A stretch of 64,000 nucleotides of DNA, taken from positions 806,001 to 870,000 of the forward strand of contig CP021231.1 of the NCBI GenBank assembly GCA_003999685.1, in the 5' to 3' direction. Source of the stretch: Taiwanofungus camphoratus (lineage: Eukaryota > Basidiomycota > Agaricomycetes > Polyporales > Taiwanofungaceae). A model generated the notes under the pieces. That model had not been told where the DNA came from. It worked only from the letters and a program-made list of their open reading frames with translations, and made no database searches. Both the position numbers and the translations under genes were made by a program. Position 1 is the first letter of the stretch. Each line of letters starts with the position of its first letter. Shown piece by piece: positions 37,101-49,307 of this stretch.

Positions 37101-38448
37101 GGTTCGCATTGAAAGTCTTGAAAAGGTCCTCAAAAAGCAAGGCCAGTAATTGTCCTGCCCTGAGCGCGATGGCTGAGTTGCTCAACCCGCACAGTCATGG
37201 ATAAGCACTCACAACTCTAAGCGCTTGTTCCCCACGTAATCTCGGTCGTCCACCATCTTTTCGTCGTCCATCGCCATCAGAACCCGCCGAGTCATCGTCG
37301 CGACAAAGATTGCCTTAGATCGGAAGTCCAGGCCGTGAACAGGCACATGGGCAAGCACGATCGTGGCAAGCGCCTCCAGCGCCTCTTCCCATGCCGGCCG
37401 TCTCGGGCCTACCACTCTACGATTCACCTTGACCCTGGTGCCAATGTACTCCAGAGCCTGGTGCCGCGTAAGCACCCCCAGTTTGGCAGCTTCCTCGAGG
37501 TTAGGCGAGAACGCAGACTTGTATGCTTCGTGATTGCCTGCGGTGAGGAGAAGGATCTCTTTGTCAGATTGAATTCCCAGTGCCTTGAGAGCGATGGCAA
37601 TAGGTACGTCTTCGTGGATCGAATTGTGGCGAAGGTAAATCTTGCCCTTCTTCGTTGCGACGTAAGTCTTGGACTTGAGACCACCATGCGTCGATCTGAA
37701 GCCAAAGTTGAGTCGCACGACCGCGGGGGAATGCTATTACACTATGGTGCTTACGAGGTACAGGAAGCCTGCACTATGCCCTTAGTGGGGTCAACTTCGA
37801 CAATTATACGGTTCTTGCTCAGCTGTTCCTGGACAAGAATAACTTTCTCCGTGCCCTTGACGATGAAATATCCGCCAGGATCTAGCGGACACTCCGTCAT
37901 GCGTGCAAGTTGTGCCTCACTTCTTCCCGTGAGCACACATTTGTTACTCCGAAGCATTATGGGTAGCCGTCCGATATTGACGTTCGCGCGGCGTACGACA
38001 CTCTTCCCGCGTGTGTACTGGATCGTCACGAGGATCGGTGCGCCATACGTCGTGTCCCTCAGGCGACACTCGTGCGGCGTGACGCTCTTGTCGATGGCGT
38101 CGGCGTCAGTTCGATCAGGAAAACCGACGACAATGTCGGTGTACTTGAGCCAGAAGCGCGGATCCACGCCGGAGGTGACTTTGTTGTTCGCTTTGAGGAC
38201 GTTCTTGATGTCGACGTCCACGAAGTAGTTGAAGGAGTCAATATGCTGCTTTACAAGTCCCTTCACCTTCAAAAAGGCGGGAAGAAGGAGCCATTTGTCC
38301 TGTTGAACAAACCTATCATGAGAAGGAAGATGCAAACATTGACTTACGGACACACCTCCACATTCTTGATGGGTTCAGTTAAACCCAGCCCGCGCCAATT
38401 GGGCTGCCCGAATTCCTCCCACTCCTGATCTCCTTCAATGCTTGCCAT
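34179..38448 (-). CDS. RPC2: RNA polymerase III second-largest subunit
   Basis: Starts [14 protein letters not shown] at 38,448 and ends at TGA 34,179-34,181, with about ten or more introns. It is half of the catalytic core of RNA polymerase III, which makes tRNA, 5S and other small RNAs in the nucleus. Blocks seen in order: [132 protein letters not shown]-type active-site block, [53 protein letters not shown], and a C-terminal zinc site CQECG with CTYC. The spacing and the FEDLFK/VLSRLS blocks match RPC2/POLR3B rather than RPB2 or RPA2. It is divergent from the UBE2G1-type gene. Confidence 0.93.
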
Positions 38449-38702
38449 ATTGACCTAGCATAAGCACCTGTACATCCACTTCCAGACTGAGATAGCTCTC
38501 GGGGAGTAGGAAATTTTGGAGAAAGCGTCTCAGTCGTAGCAAGATAGTCCGGAAGTTATCTCAGCCAGACCGATCTCATTATGGGATTCCCACGGTAAGT
38601 ACGCGGGGCTATAAAAGATTTTAGCGCGCACCCACTCTACAATCGATCCGTCCTGACTTTGTGCTATACTGCGTCTTCACTCTCGTACTTTGCTAAACCG
38701 CA
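38449..38702. promoter_or_regulatory. Divergent promoter of RPC2 and the UBE2G1-type gene
   Basis: A 254-bp region between two start codons. CTATAAAAG at about 38,609-38,617 is a TATA box placed for rightward transcription of the E2 gene, some 90 bp before its ATG. Nothing similar was seen for RPC2. Confidence 0.55.
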
Positions 38703-39881
38703 ATGTCGAAGCCTTCAGCACCGACGTCGACACCATCTAACACACTGCTCCTCCGGCGGCAGCTTGCAGAGCTCACGAAGCGCCCCGTCGAGGGTTTCTC
38801 AGCAGGTGCAGTGTATTCCCGGTCCGGTGCATCGATTGTGCAAACGATGGTTAACAGCACGCCCTTTTCTTCGTATGATTTGATGTTTCTGTTCTGTACG
38901 TCTCTTCTTGCCTCCGTGCACTCGTGCAGGGCTCGTCGATGACAACAACTTCTACGAGTGGGAGATCATGATCATCGGGTACGTAGTCGAGTGGCTCTTA
39001 TTCTCGTGCCCCTCGCACAGAAGATCATTAGTGCTAATTTGTCTCCATCTATAGTCCCGCCGATACGCTCTAGTGAGTTGTAGATTTCTCGGCATTACTA
39101 GCAGGCACCGATGAAGTCTGTCCGCTCTTGTATGTCTGCAGCGAAGGCGGCTTCTTCAGAGCTCGGTTATCATTCCCAGAGGACTATCCCATTCAACCAC
39201 CGAAGATGCGGTTTATCACACCAATGTGGCATCCAAATAGTGTGTTCCATCCCCTACTGCCATTCCAATTGTATCATCTCTTTTTGGCCTAATTCTGATC
39301 GCTTTACTCCCAGTCTACCCGGATGGTAACGTCTGCATTTCAATTCTGGTATGTATTCTACCATTTGAATATTGAATCTCGAAGGCGTACAATGTTCGAG
39401 TTTATTGCTCACGTGCACTTTTCAGCATCCACCCGGTGAGGACCAGTATGGTTACGAGGAATCGGGCGAGAGATGGCTTCCAGTACACACCGTCGAGTCG
39501 ATTGTGAGTTACCTATTTTTTTCGTATGTGGATAAACAACTGATTTAGCGATTCTGTATCTGCTAGCTGCTGAGCGTCATCTCCCTCCTATCGTCTGATA
39601 AGCCCAACCTGGATAGTCCGGCAAATGTTGACGCGGCGAAAGAGGTGCGGACAGACTTTGACGGTGAGTCTCCTTTCACATCTTCGTCTTCCCTTATCCG
39701 CCGCATCGAGATTGCATTATTGGACATGGAGTCGCTCCTTGTTGTGTTGTATCGTCTGAGAAGCCCTCCTTTCTCGACGGCCTCCAAAATGCCATGGATT
39801 CGCGCTTACATCCTTCCCGCAGGTTACAAGAAGAAAGTTCGGCGTCTGGTTCGAAGAAGCGCCGAAGAGGCGTACGACTGA
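38703..39881 (+). CDS. Ubiquitin-conjugating enzyme E2, UBE2G1 type
   Basis: Eight exons fit exactly: 38703-38805, 38930-38978, 39055-39072, 39142-39239, 39314-39348, 39426-39503, 39567-39663 and 39823-39881, giving 178 residues (human UBE2G1 has 170). It has LLLRRQLAELTKRPVEGFSAG, DNNFYEWEIMIIGPADTLYE, PPKMRFITPMWHPN, then NVCISILHPPGEDQYGYE with the active Cys and the acidic loop, ERWLPVHTVESILLSVIS and DSPANVDAAKE. The PVEGFSAG and ERWLPVHTVE blocks place it with UBE2G1 (S. pombe Ubc15 group), distinct from the UBC7-type gene at 32.4 kb. Exon 3 is only 18 nt. A Lys/Arg-rich tail (YKKKVRRLVRRS) closes the protein. Confidence 0.93.
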
Positions 39882-40909
39882 TCCGCTCGCACCGGACCGC
39901 CCGCGTCTCCGTTTTCCGTGTCTTATAGGTTGTCGCGTCGTCTTCGTCGTTGTCTTCTTTTCCACCCACTCCTTTCCACTTCCAGCTCATTCCACTCCTG
40001 TCAGTCGGCCAACGCTTGACATACTACAACTACTCGGTGTTCCACCTTTTAGCACTGTCCAATCGGCTGTATCGTCCCATCCTCTCGACCTGTACATTGT
40101 ACACTCTAACATCTGTCCGTTGCAAATCAATTGTCATAGTCTCTCGATGCTGTATACCGATCATCCTGATTTTGAAATCATACATAGTAAGGTGCTAGAT
40201 ACGCTATAAATTCCGCAAAGCTTGGGGTACCTACATTAGTGTTAAGACAGCTGAAAGGTAGTCCGTATTGTTTGGCTGCCGTTTCTTTTTCGTATGCTAT
40301 ATGTCGCTGTTTTAGAGGTTCCTGTCCGTTCGTATTTTGTTATTTGATACTTAGATGCCTCGCGACAAATGTTGCAAGTGTGATTCGCATAACCTTGTTC
40401 CTGAGATCTGATCGATAGTATACGACGCTCCTCAGGGACTTGTGCTAACAGTTAGGGGTTAATTTAAGGCTTATCCAAAGCCCTGCAACGAGCATATTAT
40501 AGCTAGTAGCCGACCATCATTGCTCCCTCCGCGTTATGGACAATGGCTGGAAATGTGGGAACCCCATTGGGGATTCTGATGGTGAATTGCTGCGCACGAA
40601 AGCGATAGTCTGTATGTCTTCGGCACTCCTCTTGGTGACAATACAGGAAGGCAAACCAACGCCGTGCAAGCAGTACATCCTGAAAAGGAAGCTTCCCATT
40701 TGAAGTAACATTATCATGGGCGACAGCGGGTAACTGCGTTCTCCCGGTAATCTCTCGGTGTCAGAATATATGGCACATGTGATGAGAAATGCGCAGGCAG
40801 TGTAGTAAGACTACTTCTTCCCACTTGACGCAGCACTGCGCCCTTGTCCTCGACGAACACCCCCGTGTAGACTTCAACTACCACAACAGAGTGGCCCGTG
40901 GACTGCAAG
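39882..40909. other. Intergenic stretch upstream of the P450 gene
   Basis: The first part probably holds the 3' UTR of the E2 gene. No exon chain was recognised. The region is moderately AT-rich between about 40,190 and 40,420. Confidence 0.35.
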
Positions 40910-43322
40910 ATGGGGGAGCCAATGATTACCGTTTACAACCTGCTTTTGTCTTTAGGCATAGCTGCATCCGTCACCATCTTGTGGAAGCTGTACCCATGCC
41001 TGATACATCCATTCACCTCACCTTTCCGCTCCATACCAGGGCCGCCGAATCCGAGTTTGCTCTACGGCAATATGAAAGACATAAGAGACTCCGAGGACGC
41101 TGCCCTGCACCAGGCTTGGGCGGAGAAATATGGTATCACCTTCAAGTACAAGGCGTTCTTCAACGTTTGCTTCATCACCTTCTCACTGATTAGCTACTGA
41201 CGTATTGAACAGTATGATCGCTTGTGCACGATGGATCCAAGGGCGCTGAACCATATTTTCAGCCACTCCTTTGTCTACCAGAAGCCAGAGTTGGCTAGGA
41301 CTAATCTGGCCCAGGTTCTCGGAAAAGGTAGGTTGTATTGTGACCGTCCAGGGTGCACATCTCCGATATTCATTCATCCGTGACAGGTCTCTTGGTTGTT
41401 GAAGGTAACTTACAGAATGTGGCGTACACTCGTTTACTTATCTCGCACGTTCTTTTTTTGAGGTGATCAGCATAGGCAGCAAGTAAGTCTGATGCATTGA
41501 GTACACTCATTAGGAGACCTAATATTGTATCTCGCTCGCGACAATTTCAGAGAAGGATCATGGTAGCTTATTGCATACTTCCTCTACTTTCATAATATAA
41601 CCCGAGATGTGTAGAACCCAGCATTTGGACCTGTTCAAATTCGTGAACTGACCGAGGTATTTATGGAGAAGGCCATCCAAGTGCGCATCCTCGCATCGGT
41701 CCTTAGCAGAATGACCAATTGATTTTGAACTGTAGCTTCGCGACATTTGGAGTGGAGAGATCGCCAAGAGCGGACAATTCGCACGAGTGGACGTTTTGAG
41801 CGGGCTGAGCAAGATGACGCTTGACGTAATTGGACTGGCTGGTAAGATTACCGGCGATGGTTCGTACAGGAGACAAGAAAACGTATCTCATCGGCCCCTC
41901 TCTCAGGCTTCAATTACCAGTTTAATGCCCTCAATGCGGAAGGCAAACCCAATGAACTGAACCAGGCTGTTGAGGTCATGTTCCAGGCCAATGCCGGATT
42001 CTCGATTCTCGGGCTGCTCAAGGATATCTTCCCTCCCCTCCGTCTTATAGTATGCATCTTATTGCATGATAACCGCGCTTAAATCGCTAACCTTGCTGTG
42101 CAGCGTGACAAGCGCGCCAAAAGTATAGCTGTCGCACAGAACGTGATGAATCGGATCGGCATGCAGCTGGTCGCGGAGAAGAAGGCAGCTATTCTGAAGG
42201 CGCCTGAGGGAAAAATGACAGGCAATGAAAAAGACTTGCACACCCGCGACCTGCTCACGCTACTCATCAAGGCAAATATGGCTACGGATATTCCGGAGAG
42301 CCAGCGGCTATCGGATAAGGATATGTTAGCCCGTACGTCGCCTATAACGTCTGATCTATATCAGTATTCATTGGGTATAAACACCCAGAGATCCCAACGT
42401 AAGTTTTTATTTGTGGTTGTCGCAGAGTGCGCGTTTAGAAGTCTTCGTCATGAGATTCCTTGTGGCGGGACACGAGACGACTAGCAACGGCACAACGTGG
42501 TGTCTCTTCGCGCTCAGCCAGGCGCCGGACGTGCAGCAGAAGCTGCGCGAGGAGCTCTGGAGCGTGCCTACCGAGAACCCGACGATGGACGAGCTCATGG
42601 CGTTGCCGTACCTCGACGCCGTCATTCGCGAGACCCTGCGCGTGCACTCGCCCGTCCCGAACACCATCCGAATCGCGATGCAGGATGACATCATCCCACT
42701 CGATAAACCCTACACCGATGTGCACGGGCAGGTGCACGACAACATCAAGTGAGTCAGCGGCAGATACACTTCCCTGCATGCTCTGACGTGCGCCCGTCGC
42801 ACCCGCGAACAGGGTCAAGAAGGACAGCATGATCTTTATCCCGATTCTAGTCATGAACAGGTCGAAGGCGTTGTGGGGTGATGATGCACACGAGTTCAGG
42901 TATGTGTACACTTTGACGCCTTGCAGCCGAGATGGTCGCTTCACTGGTACTTTCAATTCAACAGGCCAGAGCGATGGGAAGCGCTCCCGGAGGCCGTCCA
43001 GAGCATCCCGGGAGTATGGGGAAACATGCTCAGCTTCCTGGGCGGGCCGCGGGCATGCATCGGCTACCGTTTCTCCCTCGTCGAGTAAGCGTCTTGGTTG
43101 AAGCCTTCTGCCGCGTGTGCCGCTCTGTCTGACTGATCACGTCACACTTGCAGGATGAAGGCGCTCATCTTTACTTTGGTGCGGGCGTTTGAATTCGAGC
43201 TCGCGGTCCCCCCTGCCGAGATCATGAAGAAGTCCATTGTCGTGCAGCGGCCGCTCGTCCGCAGCGAGATGAACAAAGGCCACCAGATGCCAATGATGAT
43301 CAAAGCATGCCAACGGCCTTGA
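40910..43322 (+). CDS. Cytochrome P450 monooxygenase
   Basis: A multi-exon gene starting [20 protein letters not shown], a membrane anchor followed by the proline-rich hinge [13 protein letters not shown]. Later blocks: [31 protein letters not shown] and NPAFGP spread over three tiny exons near 41,463-41,620; the oxygen-binding I-helix AGHETTS; ETLR of the ExxR motif; FRPERWE split over an intron; and the haem ligand loop [12 protein letters not shown] (FxxGxRxCxG complete, Cys present). The stop is at 43,320-43,322. All catalytic signatures are intact, so it should be an active ER monooxygenase. The substrate and CYP family cannot be read from the sequence. There is no clear biosynthetic cluster around it. 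Several microexons make automatic gene calling error-prone here. Confidence 0.9.
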
Positions 43323-44110
43323 TTTACTGTTGTTAAGACATTTGTCAGACATTTGTAGTTTCTGCTTGTACTGAATACATAATTATCGGCCCCCTTCCTC
43401 CACTGAGGAATGAGTTGTCCACGGTGCTTCTGCGGTACCGGAACTTGGCATTCCGGCAACTGGAGATGCCTGAAGCCGGTTCGTCATAGGGGGCAATTCT
43501 GACTTCAATGCATAGCCAGAATGTCCATTGTAACATGTGTTTGCCCAGTCCAATACCAACTCAAGTGCAGAATGATTTTTCGACCTCTGGCGGTAGAAGA
43601 AGACTCGATCGCGTGCAAGTAGTCACAAGCGTTGGCGCTAAAGCGACGTAGAGGTTGTCATGGGGTAGTGTATACAGCATGGTACTTCCCATCTTGGGTG
43701 GAGCATCAAGGAGGCTACCGGAATAAACAGATTTTGAGGGACACTAAGGACCAACTTGCGCCGAGGATATGAGTATAATCCTTGAGGGATTCTGAGCTCC
43801 AAAGAGCATAGAAGGAAATGTCACGCGGCACGCAGTTGTTCTCAAATTTGTACCGATGACAGCGATCATAGGGCTTGGTCTGTCGAACGGGGACGACGAC
43901 AGAACTACCGATGAACGAATCGCCGTGCCGCCGAAAATGCGTGTTGAGTCAGACACCAAGCCTGAGAATGTCAGTAAAGCCGTAATTTGCCGTCCTGGTG
44001 CTCGACTGCATAAGTCAGTATGAATGAATGCGGAGTAATATGATCAACACACTAGTCAGTGAAGTTCCGTCCGTAGCAACCCTCGGACATTCAACATGGG
44101 CAATCGAGAC
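43323..44110. other. Intergenic stretch after the P450 gene
   Basis: No supported gene. Short frames occur on the minus strand but show no F-box or leucine-rich pattern like that of the neighbouring paralogs. Confidence 0.3.
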
Positions 44111-45514
44111 TTAAGCTACGGGTCCCAACAGTGTTCTGACATATGTGTCTTGGCTCAACTTGTTGGATGTGAGAACATCTTTACTGGGGCGGTGTGCAAT
44201 GGTCACGCTCTTGAGCTTGGCGAATTGTGTGAGAAAGTCTTCCGTCAATAGCGGAAAATCTAAGGGAATTGAATATGGCAGTGCGCCCTGTATCCTCCCC
44301 CGTCTTAACCCCAGCCAGTAGCCTGAGATCTGCAAAGAAAATTGATCAACGTGATTTGACGGACTTCGTTTGACATAATATCAGAGAGCGCTCTGTACAA
44401 CCAGCCAAGGTCGATGCCGGTGCGGAGGGTGATGGTCTGTCTTACTGTTTCGAGGCTCATGTTATGAGATAGGCCCAAATATTTTTCTTGTGACGATGTA
44501 TTACGTTCCAAAATGCAGGCAAAGTTAAGAGCCGCTTACCGCAGTTCTCCCGAAGGCGGTGTGCGGACTAGTAGCCTTGTCCGCCTGTCAAGACGCGGCT
44601 GCTTTTATGGTATCCCTGTCTCCACATGTATGAAAACATGCCGAAGAAACGAGCCAGCGGCGTCCAATAATCGTCAGAATCCAACTTCACCCGGTCTTGA
44701 TGAATGTACACATCGAAGTTCGGCATTGAATATACTGGGCGTGATAATAAGGAACCAATTGATGATGTGCGCCATAGAAGACAGGTTGATAGCGCAGATA
44801 CCCAGAGACGTTAGTCTCGAGCGGGTGGCAGATCTTCTGAATATTCCTGGTAGATTGAAATGTCTATTGGACCATTTCAGACCCGCAACAACCAAAATGG
44901 ACAGGTTAGGAAAGGAGCAGATCAGGCGACTAAATTGGTTGAAGGATCTAAAATTGACGTTCCTGAGTGAAAGTTCTGTGACAGAGGTGAGCTCCGAGAG
45001 AGGCCAGAAGAAGCTCATGCCTATCGCCGCAACGTGCCACGATATGCGACATATCTCGAGACGTCCTATTCTCGTCAGCATTCGCGCAAGCATTGCCAAA
45101 AATACTGCCAGAAGCTCTTCCCGCGAACCTTGACCACCCAGGAGGAGCTCCTTTACCAGGGTTCCTAACCGTGATTTTGCGGCGAGAACATTTGAGAATT
45201 CATACAGGATTTGTGAGGTGGACCCGGCAGAATCGGTTCATGACCCTCCGCGCGTACCAGGATCGGCACGTCAACGCGCATGCTCGTAATGTCAGCCTGT
45301 CCCCCGCCAAGCAGTCTATAATATACTCAAAGATCTCGACAGGGAAGGTTGATGGAAAGGTAATCCCGGGCGAAAGGGGAATGGAGACTTTGGTGCCGAA
45401 TCTAAGGGCAACGAGCGTGATTGGGAAAGCGACAACTGGTCTCAATGACCAAAAGGAAACGTCGACTGCATGGCTGTAGAATTTGCTGCGTCTAAGGTCA
45501 ATTAGACGAGTCAA
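44111..45514 (-). pseudogene. Decayed F-box/leucine-rich protein gene, copy 1
   Basis: The N-terminal frame (45514-45200) includes FPVEIFEYIIDCLAGDRLT and LRACALTCRSWYARR, a standard basidiomycete F-box that would bind Skp1 in an SCF ubiquitin ligase. A second frame (from about 45,180 to 44,674) reads GTLVKELLLGGQGSREELLA, then SVTELSLRNVNFRSFNQFSRL, a leucine-rich pattern. Two further frames (44,511-44,305 and 44,335-44,111) supply YLGLSHNMSLETVRQT and FAKLKSVTI. The frames cannot all be joined by plausible splices: the F-box frame hits a stop before the leucine-rich frame opens. It is most likely a pseudogene, though misread introns are possible. Confidence 0.55.
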
Positions 45515-46658
45515 ACTACCCTAGTCTCTTGGCTTGATCACTGCCTCAGACGGTCCGAACGGATACTAGTGTAACACAGATTAGTCAAATTGAATCCATT
45601 CTCGAGGCCCAAGTTGAAATAAATGTCTGTCAAGCTTCACGGGCCATTCGTTGCAACCCGGGTAATGTGAGTTAAGCTTAAGATAACGTTGACAGGGCAT
45701 GGTTGGACTCACAGACGTTCCAGGATCAAGAATGACTGGAAAGCGCTTGAAACTGATCTTTATATGCTTAACGCATGGTTGTACGAGTTACAAAAGCCTC
45801 TGTTGTAACCAGACATATATGAAGAACGGTCAGATCGGAGTGATGATTCGGCAGGCTGTAGCTGAGCGTTTATGTCTGTCTCGCTTGTGCAATCGCCACC
45901 GTTGCGAACCTGCGAACGTCGACGGTGCTCACAAGAGGTCTAGATTGATATGTTTTCGTTTGTAGCCACTTGGCCCATCGGGAGGACCCCTGATTTTGAT
46001 ATGATATTGTGAAAGTAATGCCCGCTTCCGACTGTTGCACCGACTCAACGTACGACATCTGTCTCATCCTTGCATCGTCGCATAGGTACGAATCTAACTT
46101 TCGACCCTAATCAACCAAGTGGACCATTTAGTGCGAGGAGAGGTCTAAATGTGGCCCCTATGGTGCGCATGTACAGTAGTTGTGCACGCGTGCGCACGGC
46201 CCGCTGTACATCTACTAAGGTGGCGAGAAACGATGTCACCGTATTTCTCAAGTTTGTGAAATGACTACGCTTGTGCTAGTCCCGACGCGAACTAGCAATC
46301 AAATGTTCACCTACCAGCCTAAGACTTGCGACATCATTGAATGTAAGCCATTATGATTGATGTTCTACCAATAAATTACCGGAGAGAAGTGCAGCAAGAC
46401 TTCAGCGTATTTACAATGTTAATATAATCTAGGGTTGTCGGTAGCAAATGTCATCCTTCAGTAGCATCCACGATGTAATTTAGAAGGGGACAGAGAAGAG
46501 TACCAACTTAAAGGGACGAGCTACTATCACTAGGCCGGACAACCGACTAGCGCTGTTCTATCTGATTAATTTGTAGTCAGAAGAATAGAAATCTATCACG
46601 GGCATTTGACACAGAACTTACGTCTCAGGGAGACATGTCGGCAAGATGCCCTGTGCGT
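45515..46658. other. Spacer between the two F-box paralogs
   Basis: About 1.1 kb with only short frames on both strands and no recognised motif. It separates the two tandem F-box copies. Confidence 0.35.
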
Positions 46659-48016
46659 TCAACCTTGGCAAGCGGGTCCTGAGTGGGATATTCCAACGCC
46701 GTCCAGCATACGCATTTGGTACAGGTTCCTCAATGCAAGAACATAATGGCTAGGATGAAAAGTGAACGTAACACTCCTAAGCTTGGCAAATGGAGCACAA
46801 GAAAGTACTTCATCAATGAGCGAGCAATCAAGATAGTCAAGGACTATAGCTGGTCCGCATCCATCCTCCATTTCGAACACCATCCTATGGTGTATGATGG
46901 CCAAAGTGGCGTCGTATAATTCGGGCGATAAAATTCGAGAAAGCACGGTGACCACCTAGTCCAAGTCAACTTCCACATAGAAATTGATGTCGAGTCTAAG
47001 AGCTCGAAGCGACGTGTTATGAGAAAGGCTCAAATATTGGTCTTGTGACAGCAAGTCAAGCTCAGCATCTGGAAACGATTTGGACCAGCGTACCAATCTC
47101 GCGCTCTACCGAATTCTGCAGGGAAAACAGTGCTCGCACATGGCGGTCGCCACGACTCCGTCTCTGGACCAGCGTACCAGTGCTAAAATGAACAGAGATG
47201 TGACAAAGAGACGAGCCAGCAGCCACCCGAAGCTGTCCAAATTTGAAAATCTGCAGATCTGTAAAGTGTACAGTGCCCCTTTCTGCTTCAAACGAATGAA
47301 GAGAACCACAGGGCATGACAGCAAGAAACCAATCAATGATGTCGACTACTGAAGCCGTATCCCCTGAATCTATACATAGAGAGGTGAGGTTGATGCGGAA
47401 AGCTGACCTTCTTAGGGTCAGTGATGGGCTGATAACACTGCTGGACCACTTCAGTTCTGCAACAGTCAACATATAGAGGTTAGCGAAAGGGCAAATAAGA
47501 CGACCGAAATCTTTGAGGGATCTGAAATCGGCATTCTTGAGTGATAATTCTGTTATGGAGTCGAATTCGGATAGAAGCCAAAAAAAATTGGTCTGCATCA
47601 TCGTACCCTGCCATCTAACATGATCAATCACGAGATGTTCGATCCCAGTCAATGGCCGAGCAAGCATCGCTGGAAGTACTGCCAGAAGCTGTGACGCTTC
47701 CACCTGTAGGATGTGTCCACCTATATAAAGCTCCTTCACCAGGACATCCGAGCGTGGCTTCGCGGTGATAAACCTCGCAAAAATATAGAGCTCCTTTCAA
47801 TTTGATATTTGCATGTTGCGGAGAAGGTTTTTGAAGCTCTTTGGGTACCAGGCACGGCATGTCAACGCACATGCTCGTAAGGAGTGCGGGTCCCTCGCCC
47901 GGCAGTCGATGATACGTCCACATACCTCGATGGGAAATGGAGGCTCTAGCTCGAATCATGGGCGCAAGAGAAACGGGGACAACAACGGTGTTAATGGCAA
48001 TAAATGGGGCCCCCAC
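46659..48016 (-). pseudogene. Decayed F-box/leucine-rich protein gene, copy 2
   Basis: A paralog of copy 1 in the same orientation. Near 47,940-47,810 one frame reads PIEVCGRIIDCRARDPHS and LRACALTCRAWYPKS, matching the F-box of copy 1 (LRACALTCRSWY). The leucine-rich frame (47,739-47,062) has VKELYIGGHILQVEASQLLA, ITELSLKNADFRSLKDFGRL and CPFANLYMLTVAELKWSS, again parallel to copy 1. The C-terminal frame (46,955-46,659) carries FAKLRSVTFTF like FAKLKSVTI of copy 1. As in copy 1, the F-box frame ends in a stop before the next part opens, so an intact product is doubtful. Confidence 0.55.
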
Positions 48017-48052
48017 AATGGCAACGTGAGTTGAGAACTGGAATACATAAAA

Positions 48053-48208
48053 TACTATGCCTCACCAGGGACTCGGCACCCCCTAGAAGTCGGCAGTTGG
48101 GGTCTCGACCAATAAGATTTGCGAAAGTCATCAAAAAAACGAGTTTCTGACCAATCAGAAGCGACCGCCGACTTCTAGGGGGTGCCGAGTCCTTGGTGAG
48201 GCATAGTA
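48053..48208. mobile_element. MITE with 42-bp near-perfect terminal inverted repeats
   Basis: The left end (48053-48094, TACTATGCCTCACCAGGGAC onward to CGGC) is the reverse complement of the right end (48167-48208) apart from about one base. About 72 bp of unrelated sequence lies between. There is no coding capacity, so a non-autonomous DNA transposon mobilised in trans is the natural reading. If the repeat proper is TGCCTCACC...GGTGAGGCA, it is flanked by TA on both sides, the target duplication of Tc1/mariner-like elements. The superfamily is therefore inference. The near-identity of the arms suggests a recent insertion. It lies just upstream of F-box copy 2. Confidence 0.8.
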
Positions 48209-49307
48209 AGTAATTGACCGTGGTTGTTTGCTGAAAGTCTTATGGAAGCTCTAGAATACGCTACGGTTTTGAATCCAATAATCTCGCTTACTGATGGATA
48301 GAAATTAGGTAACCTGCCACGCCGTCGTCCGACAGGATTTATCTGGCATCAGTAGGAAATTGCACTCGTACACCACCAGCGTCTACAGTACAAGTGAGTG
48401 AACTCGTAAGTCAAGACGTCGATGGTTTCAAACTCACAGACTGCTTGAGCGTCGCAGATTCTCTCGAAAAGGAAACGGTGAGGTACGCATCTCCTTACGC
48501 GCACAAAGGCCTGAATCCTATATTCGATGTCATATATATAGGAGAGAACTGAAGAAAGGCCCAGCGGAACAATATATACGAAGGGGTGGATTAATGTCTC
48601 GAATGAACAGCAGGAATGGCTACTACTTGGACAGGAATTCCTGCAGTGCAACATGTTTCGGTGTTTTCCGAGAACTAATGGACACAGGTGAATGTCAGAC
48701 GCGATCGTGTCGCACGTGACTTTGTTCATTCCATACCAGATTTCCTTCAGAAATATTCTCCTTATGTAGCGTATGTCTCGGTCCAATTCTGATTTCTAGT
48801 GGCTTCATCGCATGTTATGAGACATGTGAGCTTCAGTTTACTCACAGACCGCATAGATCGATACCTCCAGCTTCCCAGAGCGTCAGTGGTACTTGGCTGA
48901 ACATTATCTCGCCCATAACTAACCGGAATCCGTTGAGTAAACCCCGAGTTCTTCACAAACATCATGATCAGTAACGCATTAAAACATGCTGGATGTGTCC
49001 GATTCTACACTGTACTCAGGATTCCTTGAAGGCTACAGGACCTGCATCTCACAGAGAGTACATTGGACCCCTATCCTTCCCACTAGCAGGTGAGTAGTAT
49101 GTTTCAGGACCAAGTTGCACAGATCACAATATCCAGTTGAATACCGCCACAGAGTCCTGGTGGTGATCGGGCTCCGTATGAACGTTGATTTCCTTGTAGC
49201 CTTCAACGTCAACCATGATGTTGATCATCTACGTGGTGATCAAAACAACTTTGATGGGTCAGAGACATCATATCATTTCTTGGGGTTCTTGTCATCTCTC
49301 GCGTGCC
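48209..49307. other. Region between the MITE and the UPF0261 gene
   Basis: It holds a continuous minus-strand frame of 145 codons (48,786-48,349) that is Cys- and Arg-rich. That frame has no recognised domain and may be chance. Otherwise nothing was supported. Confidence 0.3.

Noticed and set aside
48349-48786. 145-codon minus-strand frame as a Cys-rich secreted protein
   Set aside because: There is no signal peptide at the start, Cys spacing is irregular, and no homologous pattern was recognised; chance cannot be excluded.
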